Source: Hungateiclostridiaceae bacterium UBA3922
Lineage (GTDB): Bacteria; Bacillota; Clostridia; Acetivibrionales; DTU013
Length of the DNA stretch: 13,528 nucleotides
Assembly (NCBI GenBank): GCA_002386045.1
Contig: DGEQ01000004.1
Span: 1-13,528, forward strand
Direction of reading: 5' to 3'
Each line of letters opens with the position of its first letter. Position 1 is the first letter of the stretch. Both the position numbers and the translations under genes were made by a program. Shown here piece by piece: positions 9,401 to 13,528 of the stretch. The notes beneath the pieces are model-generated. The model was not told the origin of the DNA, searched no databases, and saw only the letters and a list, made by a program, of their open reading frames with translations.

Positions 9401-11557
9401 CTGGGTCGTGCCCACCGGGATGAAGCTCGCCTGGTTCGTGCCGGTATTCATGAAAATGTCATAAAAGATTTCATACCGGTACTTCGACTCATCATATTTG
9501 CTCGTATAGTTCCGCCAGTCGAGATCCAGCAATTTGCCGAAGCTCAGTTCGATATAGTTCAGGACCTGGCCTGCGGATGTCATCCTGCCGTTGCCGCTCA
9601 GCCTGAAATCCGCCGGCAGCGGCACATCGGCCTCGATGCCGGCCAGCGTGGTGAAGCTTATCACCACCGACATGTCGGACATTTTTTCAGGATCCGCCGT
9701 CCCTGCGTGCTCGGCTTTAGTGGTGTACATCTGCAGGTAGTAAATGGTGTTGGGGATGAGGAAGGTCGGATACCCTTCGTCATCGGGACCGAGCTCGGGC
9801 GGCGTCGACGGATCCCCGTCGAGATCGAACAGTTCGAACCCGTCCAGCGTGAATTCGAGCCTGTTCCCCACGTCCCTGATCCTGTCCGAATTTGCAGCTA
9901 TGTATTTTACAAGCCTGTATTTGCTTTCATATCCTTCCGGCCTGCCCCACAGCTCCCCGTCCACGTATACGGGCACCCTCGCCCCGGTGTTCGGGTCCGT
10001 CTGGCTCGTGCTCAGCAGGAAATGATAAACAAGATCATCCCTGACGCTGTCCCAGTTCAGCGGCTTTTCCCATGACAGCGTGACGTCCGTCGACCTGATC
10101 TTCCTGGCGGTACCGGAAGGATCGGTGACGTCTTCCTCGTGGAGGACCCTGTCAATGACCGCGATCCCCGTCGGCAGCGGAGGCCTGTCCGTATCAAGGA
10201 CGAGCATGTATTCCAGGGGCAACGATTCAAGCCTGTCTTCAGCACCTTCAGACTTGACTACTATCTTGTAGTAAACTTTATTGTTGGGGTGCACGCCCGT
10301 TATCACTGTAACGGCATATTCACCGCTGAAATATGAGTCGTCGAGGGTGTCGATTATTCGCCAGTCTCCCGGGATGGTCTCGTCGTCCGATGCCTGGACC
10401 TGGTAAAAGAGCCTCGGCAGGTCAAGGCTGCCCTGGTTGATCCTGTAGATCTTTACATAGATGTTGTTGGCGCTGTCTTTTGTCAGCTGGAACCGGATAG
10501 GCGTGTTGATGTAGGGCCTGTCCCCGGACAGGGGACTGCCGTTGTATGCATCCGGGCTGCCGACCCTTACGGCAGGCACGTTATTGCCTGCCGCGTCGCT
10601 GTATATGGGCCGTATTTTCATGTAGTAGACAGTGCCGGGCAGGATATCGTAATGAGGAAGTATGTCGTCCGTTCCGCTGACGTCCGTTATTTCCGATAAG
10701 GCGTCTTTTCTGCCGAGCAGTTCGAAGCTGTAGAACCCGTTGGCATTCGGACCGGGTATCAGCGCGGTCACGTCCGGTGATCCGGACACGTATGCCGTAT
10801 ACGAACCCCCGGCGGACTGCCTTACATGGACGGAGGACTGCGATGAGCCCGAGTCGAGCTTATTCGCATCCGTGGAGATATTTATAGTGTAGTTGAGCGA
10901 CGATATTTGCCTTTGTGAATCGGTATATATGCAGTTGTAGGCATTCTGCATGTACCTGAGAGCCTTATCGCTGTTGGCCTCGATGAACATACCGTTGCCG
11001 GTGTCGGGATCATCCTGGGGATAAGGCCTGGCATCGGGATCGATATCCGGATCGAAATCAGGATCGAAATAGATCCTCGGCTGTTTCCAGTTCAGTCTCA
11101 GCCTGGGTTTCCCGCCGATTTCCCTGCCACCGCCGGCAATTTCCTCGTATGGCTGCGACGGCGCCGTCGCGGTGAAGGTGATGGCAGGCAGGAAATAGAG
11201 CAGGCCCCTGCCTATGATCTCCCCGACGGACGTATCTGTGTCATTGTAAAGCGTGACGCTGATGTCATATATATAATCCGGCTGAAGGCCGTCGATCACG
11301 AAAGTGTTGCCTTCCGTGACCAGTTCCCTGTTATACGTGGCCGTCCCGCCGGGACCGGGCCTGTGGTAGATTATCTCGGCCAGCCGGGTCCCCGTAAGCT
11401 GGGTCCAGCGTATCGTAAGCCTCCCGTCGCTGTAACTCTCCACCGAGATGTCAATCGGCATGAACGCAGCGAAAGAAACTGTGCCGCATATTGAAAAGAT
11501 GCTGCAGAGCACAGCCGTTACCAGGAGTACCGCAACCGGTTTGCTGATATGTTTCAT
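6494..11557 (-). CDS. Very large secreted surface protein: ~8 FN3 repeats, pre-SLH module, 3 SLH repeats
   Basis: A 1687-aa protein; GGAGGT about 9 nt before the ATG at 11557 fixes the start. Residues 1-30 are a typical signal peptide (MKH, hydrophobic core, cleavage near SFA-AF). The body is about eight fibronectin type III-like units, marked by strands such as LLPGTVYYMKI-type (306-315), LIPNTIYYLQMY (600-611), LLPNTTYYFLIR (773-784), MFPNRLYYFSMR (941-952) and LKSNTRYYVKVR (1167-1178). An Asp-Pro-rich insertion at 164-187 may bind calcium. A charged, probably helical linker (1206-1231) leads to the module shared with the neighbour (1225-1512, with EIVIRPY near 1308-1314). Three SLH repeats end the protein (1513-1687): the first opens GIPENHWARDHI, the second is degenerate, the third has GTMTRAEAVAAFARLL. 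Expected location is the outer cell wall, held through SLH repeats to wall polymer. It is the first gene of the pair and has the better anchor. Exact role, such as S-layer component, adhesin or scaffold, cannot be read from sequence. Confidence 0.9.
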   Translation of the reverse strand: MKHISKPVAVLLVTAVLCSIFSICGTVSFAAFMPIDISVESYSDGRLTIRWTQLTGTRLAEIIYHRPGPGGTATYNRELVTEGNTFVIDGLQPDYIYDISVTLYNDTDTSVGEIIGRGLLYFLPAITFTATAPSQPYEEIAGGGREIGGKPRLRLNWKQPRIYFDPDFDPDIDPDARPYPQDDPDTGNGMFIEANSDKALRYMQNAYNCIYTDSQRQISSLNYTINISTDANKLDSGSSQSSVHVRQSAGGSYTAYVSGSPDVTALIPGPNANGFYSFELLGRKDALSEITDVSGTDDILPHYDILPGTVYYMKIRPIYSDAAGNNVPAVRVGSPDAYNGSPLSGDRPYINTPIRFQLTKDSANNIYVKIYRINQGSLDLPRLFYQVQASDDETIPGDWRIIDTLDDSYFSGEYAVTVITGVHPNNKVYYKIVVKSEGAEDRLESLPLEYMLVLDTDRPPLPTGIAVIDRVLHEEDVTDPSGTARKIRSTDVTLSWEKPLNWDSVRDDLVYHFLLSTSQTDPNTGARVPVYVDGELWGRPEGYESKYRLVKYIAANSDRIRDVGNRLEFTLDGFELFDLDGDPSTPPELGPDDEGYPTFLIPNTIYYLQMYTTKAEHAGTADPEKMSDMSVVISFTTLAGIEADVPLPADFRLSGNGRMTSAGQVLNYIELSFGKLLDLDWRNYTSKYDESKYRYEIFYDIFMNTGTNQASFIPVGTTQELQGDVLFTGADDPRSSVVTARIWRFTEEGYDKLRDVLPDEATYGPVDKFGPKLLPNTTYYFLIRTRLVITNREDPAEVTEKTSMFSAVLPVTTMILDVTPPDDSQRRPLAPTDFSVAVGPDGELMLSDSSVTFSWTHREKDVIYQLVRTTGRVHPMAEESEFENDPVYLGFLDEYDPLQSGEDPSDRGVFLDPEGDPQDFPGEFTYDSATGRCTFTVDRGMFPNRLYYFSMRAIKVDAAREPVTPPSHSVWVSIPVTTSLLEAPALLEAMPVAEIGFFWTDQDPAASVEDYTIHIKGPGDASYRALSRAQSTIVKDPDGKTYYGRVTGLKHGTSYDIKVTKGSGITVYEKMDFTTRDGYHELEIKWMGKQLDDYASYEIAIMEEGGSEYTVLTAADLEWYIDKNGRVQPYYTDETARTVNNDRLYYYARIKSMDVTLPGGIVTKQPLKSNTRYYVKVRAKKRDPVYTDIIMYSKYVGPVSIRTEFSQEDYDEKDRQEQQRAEFLDKMEQFEKGYFWRIAIGTSNITRIMLKGDRIANVMRHSPGDSFLVDISEISVNIERDEIYIPVALLEVMKSLRKSLIIRSDGTEIVIRPYTLDAVFNETVKGIRERQEVKELYIRLDLRRENRTDSTLPSGMIPVSAVNGLEIRAVGFSITYEDMAAMFHDRLYDKDTGLVNEKLSLLLNTYVGSGTGSAALTDQYTRNLVDLIEKELSIYIDNTIKTIMLTNTLREVHTFDTPVSVRLKTGSADGLKSAYVKYRGMDWRKVTITESGTIVTLELLKPGMYVILVQDRGIGGIPENHWARDHILKMASRYDFGSVFQGAGTNFMPEVRVTCSEIVLLYELTTGMAPANTGLNMRARLTELGLDDLLHPNSLAKDASRQQAAAVLARLLAVKKGTDPRSMRPRTTASISDERDIEDLYYMSVLIVVDIGVMQLDASGRFRPKGTMTRAEAVAAFARLLELTGDL
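11037..11072 (-). repeat. 12-bp tandem repeat, three units, encoding [F/I]DPD
   Basis: Three 12-bp units starting GGATCGA(A/T)AT at 11037, 11049 and 11061, differing at a few bases. On the coding strand they give FDPD-FDPD-IDPD inside the 1687-aa surface protein, followed by further DPD/DDPD residues. The repeat keeps frame and looks like a recently expanded acidic segment. Confidence 0.75.
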
Positions 11558-11654
11558 GAAATGCCGACCTCCGCCAATATATACATCCAGACTTCTGTTC
11601 CGTCATGCTGCTTCGATTCCGGATGACCCCGGGTGGGACCAGGGTACAGTCCAT

Positions 11655-11660
11655 ATTATA
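11655..11660 (-). promoter_or_regulatory. Candidate -10 element for the FN3-SLH operon
   Basis: An exact TATAAT on the minus strand about 100 bp before the 1687-aa gene, in an otherwise AT-rich 222-bp gap (11558-11779). No good -35 hexamer stands 16-18 bp upstream, so this is a candidate only. The resulting leader would be about 90 nt. I see no clear terminator between the 103-aa gene and this point, so read-through from upstream is possible. Confidence 0.35.
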
Positions 11661-11779
11661 TATCGGCAGCGGACCGGCCTTGTTTTATAGTGCCGTGGAC
11701 TTTTGGCGATCCGAATATGATATTGTAATAATAATGTAAAATATCCCGATACCGTAATGCTTTTTGACGCAGGAAAGAC

Positions 11780-12091
11780 TTAGTGCCGCCAGCCGCCGCG
11801 CTGGTCGCCTCTGCTCACGATGATCTGGTTCCTTCCGTTCCTGGAGGCCTTTCTCACATTATATCCTCGCAGCACAAGGGTGTCGTAGATCTCGTCCACC
11901 TGCTCGAAATAATTGTTCCCTATATCGAGTATGAGCGTTTCTCCAGGTTTGAGTTCCCGGGATATTTCATTGAGAGTCGCATCTATACCATTGACGCTTT
12001 CCGCGTTCATTATCCGTCCGTCCGCGGCATCGCCGTGCATGGGCCCTGTCGTTCCTTTCTGGCAGCCGTTCCCGTGTTTCCGGTAATCCAT
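11780..12091 (-). CDS. Small protein of unknown function (possible TusA-like fold)
   Basis: A 103-aa protein not recognised from any named family. ATG at 12091 is preceded by GGAGGG about 8 nt upstream; the frame is open to 12160 but without a better start. Residues 1-30 are polar, Gly- and His-rich and look disordered. Residues 36-94 read as alpha-beta-alpha-beta-beta: a helix ending ELKPGE, strand TLILDIG, helix FEQVDEIYDTLVLRGY, strands NVRKASR and QIIVSR. That order and the KPGE turn resemble the TusA-like small-protein fold, but the family's N-terminal Cys-Pro-x-Pro motif is absent, so a sulfur-transfer role is not supported. The C terminus is basic (RGGWRH). It has no signal peptide. 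It is transcribed divergently from the shikimate-kinase-family gene, with 101 bp between the two starts, and lies ahead of the surface-protein operon. A Met28 start is a weaker alternative. Confidence 0.72.
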   Translation of the reverse strand: MDYRKHGNGCQKGTTGPMHGDAADGRIMNAESVNGIDATLNEISRELKPGETLILDIGNNYFEQVDEIYDTLVLRGYNVRKASRNGRNQIIVSRGDQRGGWRH

Positions 12092-12192
12092 ATGTTGTAC
12101 CCTCCGCTGTTTTATGGATCGGTGTTTATACGGTCTGTATCTGTGATATAGTATTATCATGAGATGATGATTTTATTTTTGGAGTTGGAATT
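12092..12192. promoter_or_regulatory. Divergent promoter region
   Basis: AT-rich 101-bp spacer between two divergent starts. On the minus strand TATAAA (12125-12130) would be a -10 box 34 bp before the small protein. On the plus strand TATTAT (12152-12157), one mismatch to TATAAT, lies 35 bp before the kinase-like gene. Neither has a convincing -35 hexamer. The two -10 candidates are only ~25 bp apart, so the promoters would overlap and may exclude each other. Confidence 0.4.
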
Positions 12193-12705
12193 ATGGCATC
12201 CGGCAGGAACCTGGTGCTGATAGGAATGCCCGGCGCAGGCAAAAGCACCGTCGGTGTCCTTTTGGCTAAAGCACTGAAGATGCCGTTCACGGACACCGAT
12301 ATCCTGATACAGCGCCGGCAGGACTGCTACCTGCAAGAACTGATCGAGGAGCACGGCATCGAAGGTTTTATCAGGATCGAGGAGGAAACGGTCAAAAGCC
12401 TCGATCTAAACAACCACGTGATCGCGACCGGTGGGAGCGTGGTGTACAGCGAAGCCGCCATGGCCCATCTGAAAACCCGCGGTATCATATTTTTCCTCAA
12501 CGCCAGGCTGTACCAGCTGGAACGCAGGCTCAAAAACATGAAGAGCAGGGGCATCGCCATGACGCCCGGCCAGACCCTCGCTTCCCTGTACAGGGAAAGG
12601 CTGCCGTTGTACAGGAAATACGCCGACGTTGAGATTGACTGTTCAAGAAAGCATATAGAGACCATCGTTTCCGAGATAAGCGAAAAATTCACGGAACTTC
12701 GCTGA
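12193..12705 (+). CDS. Shikimate kinase-family protein (AroK-like, variant active site)
   Basis: A 170-aa P-loop kinase; start supported by GGAG 8 nt upstream. Residues 11-19 (GMPGAGKST) are the Walker A loop. Asp36 (DTD), Arg61 (GFIRIEEE) and Arg136 (ERLPLYRKYAD) match the shikimate-contacting Asp and two Arg of classical shikimate kinases. Two motifs differ: the glycine triplet that holds shikimate is TGGS (Ser82 in place of the third Gly), and the lid RPLL is RGIAMTPGQ (119-127). I recall a subfamily with this same pair of changes annotated as shikimate kinase. Length is normal for the family. The reaction would be ATP-dependent phosphorylation of shikimate in aromatic amino acid synthesis, but the changes and the lack of other aro genes nearby leave the true substrate open. 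It is the only plus-strand gene here and ends just before two terminator hairpins. Confidence 0.85.
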   Translation: MASGRNLVLIGMPGAGKSTVGVLLAKALKMPFTDTDILIQRRQDCYLQELIEEHGIEGFIRIEEETVKSLDLNNHVIATGGSVVYSEAAMAHLKTRGIIFFLNARLYQLERRLKNMKSRGIAMTPGQTLASLYRERLPLYRKYADVEIDCSRKHIETIVSEISEKFTELR

Positions 12706-12737
12706 AAAAAAGAAAAAATCATGTATAAAAGGACACA

Positions 12738-12788
12738 AAAGGGGGCAAAAATATTAGTGACCTCACAAAATACATTTTGACCCCCTTT
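12738..12788. terminator. Bidirectional terminator-like hairpin
   Basis: AAAGGGGG-C-AAAA (12738-12750) pairs with TTTT-G-(A)-CCCCC-TTT (12775-12788) with a single bulged A at 12780. The loop contains a small nested stem, GTGA with TCAC (12757-12766). A's precede and T's follow, so it can act for the kinase-like gene (plus) and for the EAL gene (minus), whose mRNA arrives from the right. Confidence 0.55.
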
Positions 12789-12792
12789 ACAC

Positions 12793-12822
12793 GGTTAGTC
12801 GCCTGACTAACCACCTTTTTTT
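12793..12822 (+). terminator. Rho-independent terminator after the kinase-like gene
   Basis: Perfect 8-bp stem GGTTAGTC (12793-12800) and GACTAACC (12805-12812) with loop GCCT, then ACC and seven T's (12816-12822). About 90 bp after the stop of the shikimate-kinase-family gene and correctly oriented for it. Confidence 0.75.
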
Positions 12823-12852
12823 GCCCAAATCATGCACAGAAAACGTCCGTTT

Positions 12853-12967
12853 TGTGGAAAACAGCCTGTGGATGATGTGGATAAGCCTGTGAATAACCGA
12901 CTGGCACGAATTGTGCGGCTGTGGACAACTCCCCCTCGCCGGGACGATCCACAGACGGATTTCCACA
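12853..12967. promoter_or_regulatory. DnaA-box cluster (origin-like or DnaA-binding regulatory site)
   Basis: Compared with TGTGGATAA (reverse complement of TTATCCACA): TGTGGAAAA at 12853 (8/9), TGTGGATGA at 12867 (8/9), TGTGGATAA at 12876 (9/9, directly abutting the previous box), TGTGAATAA at 12888 (8/9), TGTGGACAA at 12920 (8/9), all in one orientation. Two weaker boxes lie inverted: CGATCCACA ending 12953 and ATTTCCACA ending 12967 (7/9 each). By my estimate, about 0.016 sites with at most one mismatch are expected by chance in the 76 bp that hold five. An AT-rich stretch (12704-12780) with hairpins lies to the left. No dnaA, dnaN or rpmH gene is in the window, and I see no clear DnaA-trio repeats. 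Confidence 0.75.
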
Positions 12968-12971
12968 GGCG

Positions 12972-13509
12972 TCAAATGAGCTTTTGCACCTCTTCTTCAG
13001 GAACCGGCTTTGAGTAATAGTAACCCTGCATCATGTCACACCTGTGCTTCGCCAGGTATTCCGCCTGTTCCTTCTTTTCGACGCCTTCGGCAACCACCAC
13101 GAGGTTCCTCTTATGCCCTATATGTATTATGGATTCGATCATGCTGTTGTCATTGTCCGGTATGTCATCGACAAAGCACTTGTCGATCTTCAGCGTATTC
13201 ACCGGAAGCTGCTTCAGATAGCTCAGCGAAGAAAAACCTTTCCCGAAATCATCGATGGAGAACCTGACCCCAAGGTCTCTCAGTTCATGTATTTTCCTGA
13301 GGTTCATATCGACTGTCTCCACGAGTTTCGATTCCGTTATCTCCAGTTCCAGGAGAGAGGGCTCGAGCCCGGTCGATTCCAGGATCTCCCTGACCATGTC
13401 CACGAAGTCCGCCTGCATGAGCTGCACCACGGATATATTCACCGATATCCCGTATTTTTTTGATGTCCTGTCGTTCAGCCTGATAATGAACTCGCATGCG
13501 GTCTTCAGC
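12972..13509 (-). CDS. EAL-domain c-di-GMP phosphodiesterase (C-terminal part only)
   Basis: C-terminal 178 residues of an EAL domain, which hydrolyses cyclic di-GMP to pGpG at a two-metal site. Catalytic and metal residues visible in order: Asn in VNISVVQL, Glu in LELEITES, two Asp in IDDFGKGFSSL, Lys in TLKIDKCFV, Glu in VVAEGVEKKEQ, Gln in MQGYYYSKPVP. All are retained, so the domain is probably active. Loop 6 reads DDFGKG rather than the usual DDFGTG. The EAL signature itself and all upstream domains (PAS, GGDEF or sensor) are beyond the contig end. The apparent N terminus MCIRDR comes from translating the library adapter and should be removed. The stop codon lies 4 bp from the last weak DnaA box, and the hairpin at 12738-12788 could terminate this gene. 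Confidence 0.95.
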
Positions 13510-13528
13510 CTGTCTCTTATACACATCT
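13510..13528 (-). other. Tn5 mosaic-end library adapter (artefact)
   Basis: Bases 13510-13528 are the exact reverse complement of the 19-bp mosaic end found at bases 1-19. Not genomic; it adds a false start and the residues MCIRD to the EAL reading frame. Confidence 0.97.

Noticed and set aside
8516..10075. 519-codon open frame on the plus strand
   Set aside because: It lies wholly opposite the 1687-aa FN3-SLH gene, shows no recognisable motif, and is rich in Arg, His and Pro, as expected of an antisense frame in GC-rich codons.
11725..11750. AT-rich inverted repeat GATATT/AATATC as a terminator or operator
   Set aside because: Six-base stem with a 15-nt AT loop and no T tract; likely just AT-rich promoter DNA.
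13285..13524. 79-codon frame starting MYKRQ
   Set aside because: Begins inside the adapter and runs in another frame of the EAL gene.
1..13528. Terminal inverted repeats as evidence of a composite transposon
   Set aside because: They are the exact sequencing-library mosaic end, no transposase is present, and both cut through genes at the contig edges.

Overview
The window is one 13.5 kb contig, probably from a metagenome. Both ends carry the 19-bp Tn5 mosaic-end sequence used in transposase-based sequencing libraries, so about 13,490 bp between 20 and 13509 are genomic. Gene content points to a Gram-positive member of the Bacillota, most likely class Clostridia: a ywmB-murA pair in the B. 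subtilis order, S-layer-homology (SLH) anchored surface proteins, strong AGGAGG-type ribosome binding sites, heavy use of AGG and ATA codons, and a moderately GC-rich composition. No rRNA, tRNA, CRISPR array or natural mobile element was seen.

Layout: every gene except one is on the minus strand. From left to right: murA (lacking its last ~17 codons at the contig end); ywmB, 57 bp upstream of it; a 375-bp non-coding stretch with tandem hairpins; two very large paralogous secreted proteins (1343 and 1687 aa) built of fibronectin type III repeats, a shared pre-SLH module and three degenerate SLH repeats; a 103-aa protein of unknown function; then, divergently on the plus strand, a shikimate-kinase-family protein. 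After that come two terminator hairpins, a dense cluster of DnaA-box-like 9-mers (12853-12967), and the C-terminal part of an EAL-domain c-di-GMP phosphodiesterase, cut by the right contig end.

How the genes fit together: murA makes the first committed peptidoglycan precursor, and ywmB is its usual partner in Firmicutes. The two FN3-SLH genes are 46 bp apart, share architecture and are probably co-transcribed; they should give a matched pair of long, wall-anchored surface rods. The most striking non-coding element is the DnaA-box cluster: five sites with at most one mismatch to TGTGGATAA, all in one orientation within 76 bp, beside an AT-rich, hairpin-bearing stretch. No dnaA, dnaN or rpmH is visible, so this is either an origin outside the usual dnaA locus or a DnaA-binding regulatory or titration site. 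It is the leading candidate here for something not yet described. The FN3-SLH pair and the variant shikimate-kinase-like protein are the next most interesting items.
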